Assembly (NCBI GenBank): GCA_963573315.1
Contig: OY752151.1
Span: 124,001-188,000 of the forward strand
Direction: 5' to 3'
DNA: 64,000 bases
DNA from: Entomortierella parvispora
Lineage: Eukaryota > Mortierellomycota > Mortierellomycetes > Mortierellales > Mortierellaceae
Below the pieces are notes generated by a model, which did no database searches, was not told where the DNA came from, and saw only the letters and a list, made by a program, of their open reading frames with translations. Of this stretch, positions 9,557-19,207 are shown in pieces. Made by a program: the position numbers and the translations under genes. Within the stretch, counting starts at the first letter, position 1. Each line of letters opens with the position of its first letter.

Positions 9557-12500
9557 GCGTTTGTACTTCCTAAGAATCTTCTTGCAGTGGGTTAGACCGG
9601 TTTCCGGTTCCCAAGTCCATTGTTCCCGTGCGTAACCTTTCCACTGGATCAGGTATTCTATCTCTTTTTGTCCATGTTGTCTGTGCTCGGCGATTGCTTC
9701 GACTTCGAATTCTTCTTCGTCCTCAACAATCTCTGGAGGCGGCTGTGCCGGAGCTCGTGCGCCGAGGGGTAGCGGCGACGCGTAGTAGCGTTGAAGTCGG
9801 TCGACATGGAAGACAGGGTGGATCTTCATTGACGGTGGTAAGTCCAGGCGGAAGGATACGGGTGAGAGTTGTTCCACAATTCTGTAGGGACCGGCGGAGA
9901 GGGCAGTAAGTTTGCGAGAGGGGCGACTGCGATCCGCTGCGAGCGTTATGTTCTCGAGGTTGAGGAGGACTTGGTCACCAACAGCGAAGTCGTGATCTCG
10001 GCGGTACCGGTCTGCGTTCTTGGTTTGAAGTTCTTGTGCCAATGTCAGCGCTTCTTTGGCAATTGTGAGGGCCTCGCTTTGAGTCTGGACAAATTCGTCA
10101 ACGGAGGGGTTAGGGCCTGGAGCGGGTGTCAACAGCGCCATAGGTACGGTCGGATGTAACCCATAGTTCAAAAAGAAGGGGGTGGTCCCGGTGGAGGCGT
10201 GTGTGGCGTTGTTGGTGGCGAACTCGGCGGCAGAGAGCAATAGATCCCAATTAGTCTGGCGTTGATCGACAAAGCTCCGAAGCATCGTAATGAGCGTGCG
10301 GTTGGCGCGTTCTGTCTGACCGTCTGTCTGGGGATGGTAAGCAGTTGACATGGCGAGGTGAACGTCCATAAGGCGGCTCAGTTCCTTCCAGAAGCGGCTC
10401 GTGAATTTGGCGTCACGATCGGAGACAAAGGTTGTGGGCATACCGTGAAGTCGGAAGACATGATCGAAGAAGATGCGAGCGGTCTGTGCAGCAGAATCTG
10501 TTGTGTGGCAAGCAGCAAAGTGAACCTGCTTAGTGAGCTTGTCAACAAAGACAGCAATGCAGTCGTGGCCACGAGGGGTCTTGGGAAGAGGTCCGAGGAA
10601 ATCCATCGTTACTGTGTGCCAGGCCCTGTCCGGGATGGGCAGTGGTTGGAGGAGACCCAAGGGGGAGCGGTTGCTTGGTTTCGACCGTTGACATGATTCG
10701 CAGCTTTGGATGTATTGTCGTGTGTCTTTGGCCATTGACGGCCAGTAGAACCGAGAACATAGATGCCCGTAGGTTTTGTCGAAGCCGAAGTGACCAGCTA
10801 TGGCGGAGTCGTGGGCATCATGAAGGAGAGATAGGCGAATGTCAGAGCTGGCAGGGATACAGACAAGGAGGGTGCCTTTTCGGCGGACGCAAAGGATGTC
10901 ATCAACAAGGGAGTAGTTTGAAGGAGGACTTCCCTGGAGGCAGCTTTCATAGATCGGGTTAAGGCGGGGGTCCGCTTTGTACCCATCAATCAGGCGCTGC
11001 CTAAGCCCGGGGTCGAGTTGAACAGAGAGTTGGTTGAGTTCGCGGTGATCAGGCCGTCGTGAGAGGGCGTCGGGGACGACGTTATCCGATCCCTTTTTGT
11101 ACTTGAAGGTGAAGTTGTATTCTTGCAATAGTTCCATCCATCGTGCCTGCCTACGAGTCAACTTGGGCTGGGTCGGAAAGTGTTGCAAAGTGGCATGGTC
11201 GGTGTAGACAATGAAGTGTGATCCATCCAGGTAATAGCGCCATGTCTTCAGAGCGTGGACGACGGCCAGGAGTTCCTGTTCGTGTGTGGGATAATTCCGT
11301 TCCGCTGGGTTTAATTTGCGTGAGGTGAAGGCAACAGGACGCGACTCGCCGTTGGCGTCAGTCTGGAAGAGGACTGCTCCAAGAGCAAAGCCGGAGGCGT
11401 CAGTCTCAACGGTAGTGAGAAGGTCAGGGTCGAAGATGCGCAGGACGGGGGCCTGACTGATCGCCTTTTTGAGGGCTTGGAATGCCGCCTCCTGTTCAGT
11501 GGTCCAAGAGAAAGGGACACCTTCACCTAAGAGCGCGGTGAGGGGTAATGCAATGGTGGCGAAGTTAGCGATGTACTGGTGGTAGAATTGGGCAAGGCCG
11601 ATGAATTGCTGAACATCCTTTTGTTTCTGAGGGCGCGGCCATTCTCGGATAGCGCGCACAAGTCCCCCACTCGTGTGGATTCCGTCTTTGGAGATGACAT
11701 GTCCCAAGAATTCAGTTTGTTCCTGCATGAAGGAGCACTTCGACAGTTTCGCGTAGAGGCCATGCTTGCGGAGGAGGGTTAAGACTGAGCGCACATGCTT
11801 TAGGTGTTCCTCCTTAGTGCGAGAGTAGATTAGCAAATCGTCGAGATAGACAACAACCCATCTGTCCAAGACCGGGTCCAGTACACGCAACATCATATTG
11901 GAGAATGACGCTGGGGCGTTTGTCAAGCCAAAGGGGACGACGTTGAATTCAAAGTGACCGTATCGGCAGCGGAATGCTGTTTTGTGAGTGTCTTCCGGGG
12001 CGATCCGTTGCTGGTGGTAGCCTGAGAGGAGATCCAGCTTGGTGAAGTACTGCGCGCCGCGGAAGCGATCTATAAGTTCATCAATGCGGGGGAGAGGGTG
12101 TCTGTTTTTGCGGGTAATACGGTTCAAGCCTCTGTAGTCCACACATAGCCTTAGGCTGCCATCTTTTTTTCTCACGAATAGTACTGGTGCACCATAGGGG
12201 GAGGTTGAGGGTTTGATGAATCCTTTGCTCAAGAGGTCGTCCAGTTGCTTCCGTAGTTCATCCAGTTCGGCGATAGATAGACGGATGACGGGGCGGAAGG
12301 GTGGGTCAGCAGTGGGGTCGGTTTCGATACGCATGGCGTCTCCGCGATCCGGAGGTAGTCCTGAGGGGAGGGTGGAGGGGAATACGTCGGGAAATTCTTC
12401 GTGGACAATGGAGTGTATTTCGGGAGGTAAGGGAGGGGCAGCAGGGGAAGGGGCGTTGATGTCGTTGTCGTTGACATCCGAGGTCAGAGGGGTTGTTTTA

Positions 12501-13372
12501 ACAAGAGCAAGGAAGAGGGTGCTTCCTGCTTGGGCAGCAAGGGAGTGGAAGTGGAGATGTGAGAGGAGTTTACCCTGGGAGCGAAAGGTGACGGAGTTGG
12601 CCTTGGCACCACGACAGCGCCAGAGAACGGAAGTACCATTGTGGGTGAAGTGAAGGTCATTGTTACGCCAGTTGATGAGAGGGTTGATGGACGTGAGCCA
12701 AGGTTTGCCGAGGATGAGGTCGTAGTTGGAGAGGGGATAGATGAGGGCTTCGAGGTGGTCGGAGTAGGAGTCGCGGTCGATGGAGAAGGAGGTAGTGGTG
12801 GAAGAGAGAGAGGAGGAGCCGTCGGGTAGGACGATGGGGATGGCGGGGCCTTTTGTGCGAGTGAGGGTATGTCGTTTACAAAATGATGACGCAATCACAT
12901 TTCCTTCTGCCCCGCAATCGATGAGGATGCGAGCCGGGTTACCAGCAACATTACCGAGGAACGACAAGAGTGTGCGCGAGGCCTCCTTGAGGGTGAACTC
13001 GTGCAGGCGCACGGACTTTTGGCGGAGGCGTCTGGCCCGTCGCTTGGACCGGATGCGATCTAAAGCAGCAAGAGAGGGGGATGGGTCCAGGTCCACGCCC
13101 TCAGATGAGTTTAGATCAGTCGGGGGGACCGTTGATCGTGGTGCCTCATCGTCAGGGGGTACCGAGGTGGGGTGAGTGGGTTGGTCATGGCAGTGTGGTT
13201 GTTGTTCGATGTGTTCATTGTGGGGGGAGGGAGTGTATTCTGAAGCGGGGTCTTTATTCTTTTTTGGGAGACTTAGCTTGGGGGAAGGGACACTCCCTTT
13301 GTCCAGAGGAGAAAGGGAGGGGGCTTCGACGATCAGGTCCTGGACGTTTACTGATCGCCGGGGGCTTTTCCC
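9512..13372 (-). CDS. Pol polyprotein of element B (protease, RT, RNase H, integrase, chromodomain)
   Basis: The pol frame is entered by -1 frameshifting from gag at 13366-13372 and is open to 9512. The region with no gag overlap starts near 13348, and the protein is about 1,270 residues. Order: retropepsin with ILIDCGAEGNVIA, reverse transcriptase with VVYLDDLLIYS, RNase H (TDASGFALGAVL, YTDHATLQHF), integrase HHCC zinc region (HDAHDS...HFGF...CESCQRSK), and D,D-E core (MDFLGPLP, FVSDRDAKF, YHPQTDGQTERAN). A chromodomain follows (FEVEAIAEHR...YLIQWKGYA). There are no internal stops. The protease has Cys in place of the usual Thr/Ser after the catalytic Asp. The last 14 residues belong to the inserted LTR-A3. 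Confidence 0.92.
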   Translation of the reverse strand, partial: GKSPRRSVNVQDLIVEAPSLSPLDKGSVPSPKLSLPKKNKDPASEYTPSPHNEHIEQQPHCHDQPTHPTSVPPDDEAPRSTVPPTDLNSSEGVDLDPSPSLAALDRIRSKRRARRLRQKSVRLHEFTLKEASRTLLSFLGNVAGNPARILIDCGAEGNVIASSFCKRHTLTRTKGPAIPIVLPDGSSSLSSTTTSFSIDRDSYSDHLEALIYPLSNYDLILGKPWLTSINPLINWRNNDLHFTHNGTSVLWRCRGAKANSVTFRSQGKLLSHLHFHSLAAQAGSTLFLALVKTTPLTSDVNDNDINAPSPAAPPLPPEIHSIVHEEFPDVFPSTLPSGLPPDRGDAMRIETDPTADPPFRPVIRLSIAELDELRKQLDDLLSKGFIKPSTSPYGAPVLFVRKKDGSLRLCVDYRGLNRITRKNRHPLPRIDELIDRFRGAQYFTKLDLLSGYHQQRIAPEDTHKTAFRCRYGHFEFNVVPFGLTNAPASFSNMMLRVLDPVLDRWVVVYLDDLLIYSRTKEEHLKHVRSVLTLLRKHGLYAKLSKCSFMQEQTEFLGHVISKDGIHTSGGLVRAIREWPRPQKQKDVQQFIGLAQFYHQYIANFATIALPLTALLGEGVPFSWTTEQEAAFQALKKAISQAPVLRIFDPDLLTTVETDASGFALGAVLFQTDANGESRPVAFTSRKLNPAERNYPTHEQELLAVVHALKTWRYYLDGSHFIVYTDHATLQHFPTQPKLTRRQARWMELLQEYNFTFKYKKGSDNVVPDALSRRPDHRELNQLSVQLDPGLRQRLIDGYKADPRLNPIYESCLQGSPPSNYSLVDDILCVRRKGTLLVCIPASSDIRLSLLHDAHDSAIAGHFGFDKTYGHLCSRFYWPSMAKDTRQYIQSCESCQRSKPSNRSPLGLLQPLPIPDRAWHTVTMDFLGPLPKTPRGHDCIAVFVDKLTKQVHFAACHTTDSAAQTARIFFDHVFRLHGMPTTFVSDRDAKFTSRFWKELSRLMDVHLAMSTAYHPQTDGQTERANRTLITMLRSFVDQRQTNWDLLLSAAEFATNNATHASTGTTPFFLNYGLHPTVPMALLTPAPGPNPSVDEFVQTQSEALTIAKEALTLAQELQTKNADRYRRDHDFAVGDQVLLNLENITLAADRSRPSRKLTALSAGPYRIVEQLSPVSFRLDLPPSMKIHPVFHVDRLQRYYASPLPLGARAPAQPPPEIVEDEEEFEVEAIAEHRQHGQKEIEYLIQWKGYAREQWTWEPETGLTHCKKILRKYKRCGVVDPGPRSTRAR

Positions 13373-14343
13373 GACTCGGGGGGGTCGCCCACGTTTACTT
13401 GATTGATCCGTCGTCGTCCTTGGTGGTTGTTGTTACCGTATTTAGGGCAGTCCCGCCCAAAGTGACCAGGTTGACGGCAGCGCAAACATCCTCCGGTGTT
13501 CATGAGGTGGTCACGCTCGTCGGGGGTCAGGGGCGCCGGGTAAGCATGGTTGTTGGTGTTGCCGTTGTTGTATCGGAAAGAGTGGTTGGCATTGCGGTTG
13601 TTACGGTGGAGGTTGTTGACTTTGTTGGTGAGGTTATTGATGGCCACGTGGATAGTGTCCAGATCCATAGGAGAGGGTTCGTTTTTGGGAGTGTTTACTG
13701 TCGGTCCCTCAGGAAAGAGGATGGCATGGATCAGGGTAGCTTGGGAGATAGCAGTATCCAGGGAGTCTGGCTGGCGCAACTTGACCTCCTTGCTGGTGTC
13801 AGGCACAAGGCCTTTCATGAACCAATGGAGAGCTGTGCCGTCGTCAAGGGTGGGTACACGGCGTCGTAGTTTGCGAAACTCGTGTGTGTAGGCGGCGACC
13901 GTTCGCTTTCCTTGGCGCAGGGACTCCAGGGCTTCACGAGCAGCAGCAACGGCATTGGGAGGGGTGTGGAACGCGAGGAAGGCCTTCTTGAAGTCGTCCC
14001 AAGGACTGGCAAGGGTAAGACCACTAGATCGCCACCAGGACTTGGCCTCATCAGTGAGATTGAGAGCAGTATATTGGACCCATTCAGCGTCGGCAAGTCT
14101 GACAACGGTGTAGTATTCCTCCTGGTTGTCAATAAAGTTTTGGCAAGCATCGGCATCAATCGCACCAGAATACGGTGAGGGGTTTTGGGGCTTAAGGATT
14201 TTGTTCAGTGTGCGGGCAAGATCGCGCTGGTCGGCTTGGATTTCTCGTTCAGTGATGGCAGGGATTGCGGCAAGGGCGTGCTCGAATGCTCCGCGTTGTT
14301 CAGGAGCAAGAGTAGCGACAAGGGCACGTAACGCAGCAGACAT
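13348..14343 (-). CDS. Gag of element B
   Basis: A 331-residue capsid-nucleocapsid protein. The retrotrans_gag core covers about residues 50-210 (LTDEAKSWWRSS, WDDFKKAFLAFH, ALHWFMKGL). A canonical C-X2-C-X4-H-X4-C knuckle, CLRCRQPGHFGRDC, is near residue 290. The ATG at 14343 follows a leader of about 75 bases after the 5' LTR. The gag ends SGKAPGDQ and the slippery heptamer lies in the SGK codons. Confidence 0.92.
   Translation of the reverse strand: MSAALRALVATLAPEQRGAFEHALAAIPAITEREIQADQRDLARTLNKILKPQNPSPYSGAIDADACQNFIDNQEEYYTVVRLADAEWVQYTALNLTDEAKSWWRSSGLTLASPWDDFKKAFLAFHTPPNAVAAAREALESLRQGKRTVAAYTHEFRKLRRRVPTLDDGTALHWFMKGLVPDTSKEVKLRQPDSLDTAISQATLIHAILFPEGPTVNTPKNEPSPMDLDTIHVAINNLTNKVNNLHRNNRNANHSFRYNNGNTNNHAYPAPLTPDERDHLMNTGGCLRCRQPGHFGRDCPKYGNNNHQGRRRINQVNVGDPPESGKAPGDQ
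13366..13372 (-). promoter_or_regulatory. -1 frameshift heptamer of element B (GGGAAAA)
   Basis: In the gag reading frame (minus strand) the bases read G_GGA_AAA, 18 bases before the gag TAA. Moving back one base gives the frame in which protease and RT lie. Pol has no credible ATG before the protease; its apparent start near 13096 is a GTG. The match in D2 supports conservation. Confidence 0.75.
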
Positions 14344-14394
14344 AGTGGTTAGGGAAAAGGGAGGGAATTCGTAGGGTGGGAACGGTGAGGCAGT

Positions 14395-14418
14395 GAATCG
14401 AAGGGACCTTTGCTACCA
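14395..14418 (-). other. Primer-binding site of element B
   Basis: Immediately downstream of the 5' LTR on the minus strand, TGGTAGCAAAGGTCCCTTCG. The first 13 bases match the D2 site at 2449. The identity of the tRNA cannot be given from this window. Confidence 0.6.
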
Positions 14419-14655
14419 TGTAATAGGCACAGAGGGGAATGCAAGGGAGAGACCGGGAGAGGGGACAGGGATAAGGACCAGGGACAGGGACAGGGGAAGA
14501 GGTAGAGTTGGGAGAACGAATGATGTTTATTATGTAGGGGGGATGGGGGTATATATATACGTCTGTGTGGCTGTGTGGCTGTGGTGGCTATGATGGTATT
14601 GTTTGGAGTGTAGTTTTGGAGTGTAGTTTTGGAGCGTAGCTAATCTTCTGTTGCA
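14419..14655 (-). repeat. 5' LTR of element B (237 bp)
   Basis: Partner of 8233-8469 with one base difference. The downstream flank (plus coordinates 14656-14660) is CTATC, the second copy of the target duplication. Confidence 0.93.
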
Positions 14656-14660
14656 CTATC

Positions 14661-15581
14661 CAGACCCTCGCCGAGAACCAAACCCGCCAACAAGAATATC
14701 AACTCCAAGTCCAAGAGATCCTTGCCCAATTGGCTCAGCGCGGTCACAACGTTCCAGTCCCGAATGCCCTCACGACCAAGTTCAAGGGTGATCCCAATGG
14801 CATGTCGCTGAACCAGTTCATGTCGCAACTCAACACCGTGTTTTTGAGACAGCCCAGATCTTTCAGAACTGACGCCGACAAGGTTAATCTGGCCTTACAG
14901 TCAATGGAAGGCGCTCCCGCAGAATTCTTTGCCCCATACGTCATCGGCCGCGCCCAAGATACCGAAGGTTACTTGTCTGACTGGGAACTCTTTGCCGACC
15001 TCCTCAACGACCTCTATGGTAACCACCTTCACGCCGATGATATCAACAATCGACTCATCCGTCTCCGCCAGAACGGCACAGTCTCGGAGTACATCGCCAA
15101 GTTCCAGCCTCTAGCCTCTCAATCCGGTTGGAACGAGGTTGCTCTTCTTGCCCGTTTCAAGGATGGTCTGTCATCCGATGTCAAATCCCTGTTGACAGCT
15201 CAGATACACAACCTCAAGACCCTCCGTGACGCCCAGGCTGCTGCCTCCACTGCGTACCAAAACCATGTCTCGCGTGCGCGCGATCAGCGTTTTGGCACTC
15301 GAGCTCACCACTCGAACAACTCTTGGTCCCGAAGATCCACTACCCCAGCCGCGACCTCCTCTGCCGCTGCCTCCTCCTCAACTGATATGGATCTTGATAC
15401 TGTGCGTGTCAAGCACATCACCGCTGAAGAGAAACAACGTCGTCGCGACAACAAGCTCTGTCTTTACTGTGGTGGAAAGAATCACTTTGATGGTGATTGT
15501 CCTGTCAAGAAAGCCCGCCTTGCAGCTGTTTCCGTCGAAGGTGTGTCTTTCGAATTTGATTCGGAAAACGAGTCGGCCTAG
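14661..15581 (+). pseudogene. Gag of element C, C-terminal part
   Basis: Continues the C gag after element B: coiled coil (LAENQTRQQEYQLQVQEIL), capsid core (FKGDPNGMSLNQFMSQLNTVF; ALQSMEGAPAEFFAPYV), Ser/Ala-rich linker, and a zinc knuckle CLYCGGKNHFDGDC of canonical spacing near the end. The first ATG of this half (14730) is internal and is probably not a real start. Gag and pol are in different frames. A candidate shift site, G_GAA_AAC (15563-15569), lies 9 bases before the gag stop. Confidence 0.85.
15563..15569 (+). promoter_or_regulatory. Possible -1 frameshift site in element C gag (GGAAAAC)
   Basis: Read in the gag frame it is G_GAA_AAC. The A-site half A_AAC is ideal, but the P-site half (GAA to GGA) re-pairs imperfectly, so it is weaker than the B and D2 sites. 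The -1 frame is open from here through the protease (LLDSGAQKSFVD) into pol. Confidence 0.45.
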
Positions 15582-18500
15582 ATCCTACCGAGGATTGGAT
15601 CTTAGGCCACGTCCTCGCTACGCCTACCCCTCCGGGCCAGCCCGCACTTCCTCGTTACTGTCTCCTCATTCCTATTACCGTTCACCTTCCTGACCGACCC
15701 CCTGTCAAGACCAATGCTCTCCTCGATTCGGGCGCACAAAAATCCTTTGTTGACGCCGCATTTATCAAAAAATTATCTCTACTAACCTCGGAACTCAATC
15801 ACCCTATCCGTTTACATATGGCGGATGGCTCCCCAAGCACCTCGGGCCCCGTCACCAAGACCTGTCCTTTGAGTTTCACTATCTCAGACTCCCATCATGA
15901 GACCCTCAATTGCCACGTCACCTCTCTTCAGACCCATGCTGTTATCCTTGGAATTGACTGGTTACACATCCACAACCCTCATATCCATTGGAAAAAGCAC
16001 TTAGTTTCTTTTCGTGATGAACACTGCAATAAACGTTGCCTTTCTCATTACTCTCCTGATTTATCTATTGAAAATCTTGATCTTGATCTTGACTCTATTG
16101 ATGTAGAGTCTTCTGACCTTTCTGTTGATGACTTGTACTCGTTACAACTCGTTTCTTTGTTCTGCCGCGATCTTGAAGCGATCCGCGAGCACTCTGACCC
16201 CTCTCTGTCCTTGAATTCTGTTGATGAAAAACCTGTCCCTGTCCTGCCTCCGGAGTATGCTGACTTTGCTGCTCTCTTCAAAGACCGCGCGATTGGCACT
16301 CTGCCGCCTCATCGCTCTTTTGACCACTCCATCGTTCTTGAGCCGGATGCCACCGCTCCCTTTGGTCCTCTGTATAACTTATCTGAAAAGGAGCTTGAAG
16401 CTCTTCGAGAATTCCTTGATGACAATCTGAAAAAGGGTTTTATCCGCCACTCTGAATCCCCTGCCGGGGCTCCTGTCCTCTTTGTACCCAAGAAAAACAA
16501 AGAACTCCGTATGTGTGTCGACTATCGCGCGCTGAACAAGTTGACCATCAAGAACCGCTGCCCCTTACCGCTCATTGCAGAAACCTTGGAACGCCTCCGC
16601 TCCGCCAAGATTTTTACGAAATTGGACCTGAAGGGTGCATATAATTTAATTCGTATCGCCGAAGGAGACGAGTGGAAGACGGCGTTTAGGACACGTTATG
16701 GTCATTTCGAGTTTTTGGTCATGCCCTTTGGTCTTTGCAACGCACCCGCTACGTTCCAAGCTTTTCTCAATGACGTCCTCCGTGAGTGCTTGGACACGGT
16801 CGTGGTCATCTATTTGGATGACATCCTAATCTACTCTCAAGACAAGGCAACTCACACCGCCGATGTACGCCGTGTCCTGCAACTCTTGTCCGATGCCCAA
16901 CTTCAAGTTAACCTCGAGAAGTGCGAATTTGGCGTCGAAAAAGTCGAATTCTTAGGTTACATCATCTCACCCGATGGTGTCTCCATGGATCCCGCCAAGG
17001 TTGAGGTGATCACCTCTTGGGCTGTCCCTACCTGCGTCCGCGACATCCAAGTCTTCCTTGGGTTTGCCAACTTTTATCGTCGCTTTATCAAGAAGTTTTC
17101 CAAGCTGGTGGGACCAATGACGCGCTTCCTCAAGAAAGGCGTCCCGTTCAAGTGGGACTCCGCCGCCCAAACCGCTTTTGATGCCCTCAAGCTCGCGTTT
17201 AGCTCTGAACCAATGCTGGTTCACTTTGATCCTTCCCGTCCTTGTGTCTTGGAACCAGATGCTTCCAAGTTTGCCCTCGGCAATGTGTGCAGCCAGCCTG
17301 ATGATGATGGTGTGCTCCATCCTGTCGCTTTCTATTCTCGTTCGCTGACGCCGCCGGAGCGCAATTATCATATCCATGATACCGAATTATTGGCTGTCAT
17401 CGAGGGTCTGGAACATTGGCGCCACTATTTTGTTTACTCTGAACACCCTGCTCTTGTCCTTACAGACCACAAGAACCTAGAGTACTTTTCTGAGAAGCGT
17501 GCTCTGAGTGAACGCCAAATCCGCTATGCCGAACGACTGTCCAAGTTTAAGGTTGTTCTTGCCTACCGCCCTGGTGTCCACAATGGCGCCGCTGACGCTC
17601 TCTCCCGCATGTACACTCCTGAAGAGGGGGAAGGTCCAGTGCACGACGCCATCTTGCCGATGCCCATTTCGCTTAGCTCATTCACAGTCGCAGCAATTGA
17701 CGAAGTACTCCGGGTTGGCAACGCTGAAGACCTTGTCAATCGTATCAAAGAAGGGTATCAAGACGATGATACCGTCATGGAGATCTTGGATCAGTCACGC
17801 GATAATCCCGAGACCAACCCTGAGTACCGCTTCGAGGATGGAGTCCTGTTCTTCAACGGTCGGATTGTAGTCCCTGATGATAAGGCTCTGCAACGAGATA
17901 TTCTCTCCACCTGTCACGACGATCCTGCTGCTGGACATGGTGGAATTGCAAAGACATTTGAACTGGTCAGCCGCACTTATCACTGGCCACGTATGAGAGA
18001 CTTTGTCAAGTCTTTCGTGTTAACCTGTGACGCCTGCCAACGGAACAAGACTTCTCACCACAAGCCCTTTGGACTCCTTCAGTCTCTGCCGATCCCTGAG
18101 AGCCCTTGGTCTTCGATATCAATGGATTTTATTGTTCAACTACCTGACTCCAAAGGTTACACTGCTATCTTGGTGGTCGTGGATCGCCTCACAAAAATGG
18201 CACACTTCATTCCAACCACCGACGATGTCAACGCAAGTGACACTTTGGATCTGTTCCTGTCCCGAGTTTTTGCCTACCATGGCCTGCCAGATGACATCGT
18301 ATCGGACCGAGGCTCTGTATTCACCTCTACGTTCATGCAGTCTGCGATGGAAGCGCTGGGGATCACCCAGAATCTGTCAACGGCCTATCACCCACAGACC
18401 GATGGACAGACTGAACGTACGAATGCCACTCTGGAACAATACCTCCGCTGTTTCACAAGCTACCAACAAGACGATTGGAGCAATCATTTACCCATGGCCG

Positions 18501-19198
18501 AGCTCTGCTACAACAATTCCGTGCAAGCAACCACAAAACAAACTCCGTTCTTTGCTCACCAAAGATACCACCCCCGCTTCAGTGTGAAGGCCCCTCGAGT
18601 TGCAGTCAGTAGCCCCTTCGCCAAGGACCGCCTCCAGGAGTTGAAGCGTATCCAAGAAGACTTGCAGTTCCATATCAAGTCGGCACTAGAGAACCAAGAG
18701 CGCCACTACAACAAGCGCTTTACCCCTCAGCCGAACTTCGCTATAGGAGACCTCGTCATGTTGAAACGTAACAATATCAAGACCACCCGACCTTCAAACA
18801 AGTTGGATGTTAAGAACCTGGGTCCGTTCAAGATCACCGAAGTAGTCAACTCTCGATCGGTCCGCCTTCAGCTCCCGACCACTATGGCCCGTCTTCATCC
18901 TGTTTTCCATGTCTCTCTTTTGGAGCCCTACCGCGCCAACACAATACCCGGTCGCGTAGCACCTCCGCCTCCTACCATCGAGATTGACGGCAATGAGGAG
19001 TTTGAAGTTGAAGAAATCTGGGACTCTAAATTCCGTGGAAAGCAACTTTGGTATTTGATCAAGTTCAAGGGTTATAAAGATCCGGAATGGCAGCCCGCAG
19101 CCAACGCTGAGAATTCACCAGAGCATGTCGCCCGTTTCCACTCTCGCTTCCCGCTCAAGCCAGGTCCACCCCCAGTCACTCGCGGAGCTCGCTCCTAG
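15581..19198 (+). CDS. Pol polyprotein of element C (protease, RT, RNase H, integrase, chromodomain)
   Basis: The frame is open from before the gag stop. The retropepsin motif LLDSGAQKSFVD is at about 15719-15754, upstream of the first ATG at 15818, so that ATG is not the real start. RT has VIYLDDILIYS. RNase H has LEPDASKFALG and LTDHKNLEYF. Integrase has the zinc region (CHDDPAAGHGG...CDACQRNK) and the core (MDFIVQLP, IVSDRGSVF, YHPQTDGQTERTN). The C-terminal chromodomain reads FEVEEIWDSK...WYLIKFKGY. No stops or frameshifts interrupt it, so despite LTR divergence of 4-5% the enzyme could still act in trans. Confidence 0.92.
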   Translation, partial: DPTEDWILGHVLATPTPPGQPALPRYCLLIPITVHLPDRPPVKTNALLDSGAQKSFVDAAFIKKLSLLTSELNHPIRLHMADGSPSTSGPVTKTCPLSFTISDSHHETLNCHVTSLQTHAVILGIDWLHIHNPHIHWKKHLVSFRDEHCNKRCLSHYSPDLSIENLDLDLDSIDVESSDLSVDDLYSLQLVSLFCRDLEAIREHSDPSLSLNSVDEKPVPVLPPEYADFAALFKDRAIGTLPPHRSFDHSIVLEPDATAPFGPLYNLSEKELEALREFLDDNLKKGFIRHSESPAGAPVLFVPKKNKELRMCVDYRALNKLTIKNRCPLPLIAETLERLRSAKIFTKLDLKGAYNLIRIAEGDEWKTAFRTRYGHFEFLVMPFGLCNAPATFQAFLNDVLRECLDTVVVIYLDDILIYSQDKATHTADVRRVLQLLSDAQLQVNLEKCEFGVEKVEFLGYIISPDGVSMDPAKVEVITSWAVPTCVRDIQVFLGFANFYRRFIKKFSKLVGPMTRFLKKGVPFKWDSAAQTAFDALKLAFSSEPMLVHFDPSRPCVLEPDASKFALGNVCSQPDDDGVLHPVAFYSRSLTPPERNYHIHDTELLAVIEGLEHWRHYFVYSEHPALVLTDHKNLEYFSEKRALSERQIRYAERLSKFKVVLAYRPGVHNGAADALSRMYTPEEGEGPVHDAILPMPISLSSFTVAAIDEVLRVGNAEDLVNRIKEGYQDDDTVMEILDQSRDNPETNPEYRFEDGVLFFNGRIVVPDDKALQRDILSTCHDDPAAGHGGIAKTFELVSRTYHWPRMRDFVKSFVLTCDACQRNKTSHHKPFGLLQSLPIPESPWSSISMDFIVQLPDSKGYTAILVVVDRLTKMAHFIPTTDDVNASDTLDLFLSRVFAYHGLPDDIVSDRGSVFTSTFMQSAMEALGITQNLSTAYHPQTDGQTERTNATLEQYLRCFTSYQQDDWSNHLPMAELCYNNSVQATTKQTPFFAHQRYHPRFSVKAPRVAVSSPFAKDRLQELKRIQEDLQFHIKSALENQERHYNKRFTPQPNFAIGDLVMLKRNNIKTTRPSNKLDVKNLGPFKITEVVNSRSVRLQLPTTMARLHPVFHVSLLEPYRANTIPGRVAPPPPTIEIDGNEEFEVEEIWDSKFRGKQLWYLIKFKGYKDPEWQPAANAENSPEHVARFHSRFPLKPGPPPVTRGARS

Positions 19199-19207
19199 GG
19201 GGAGGAT
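19197..19207 (+). other. Polypurine tract of element C
   Basis: AGGGGGAGGAT lies directly between the pol stop and the 3' LTR. Confidence 0.65.

Larger units (their letters stand above)
8233..14655 (-). mobile_element. Element B: young full-length chromodomain Ty3/Gypsy retrotransposon nested in C
   Basis: Two 237-bp LTRs (8233-8469, 14419-14655) differ at a single position (AGAGATAG versus AGAGGTAG). They are bounded by a perfect 5-bp target duplication CTATC (8228-8232 and 14656-14660). On the minus strand the order is LTR, primer-binding site, gag (14343-13348), -1 frameshift site, pol (to about 9557), polypurine tract, LTR. A solo LTR-A (8514-9556) lies in the last codons of pol. The near-identical LTRs and intact ORFs indicate very recent transposition. 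Confidence 0.95.
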
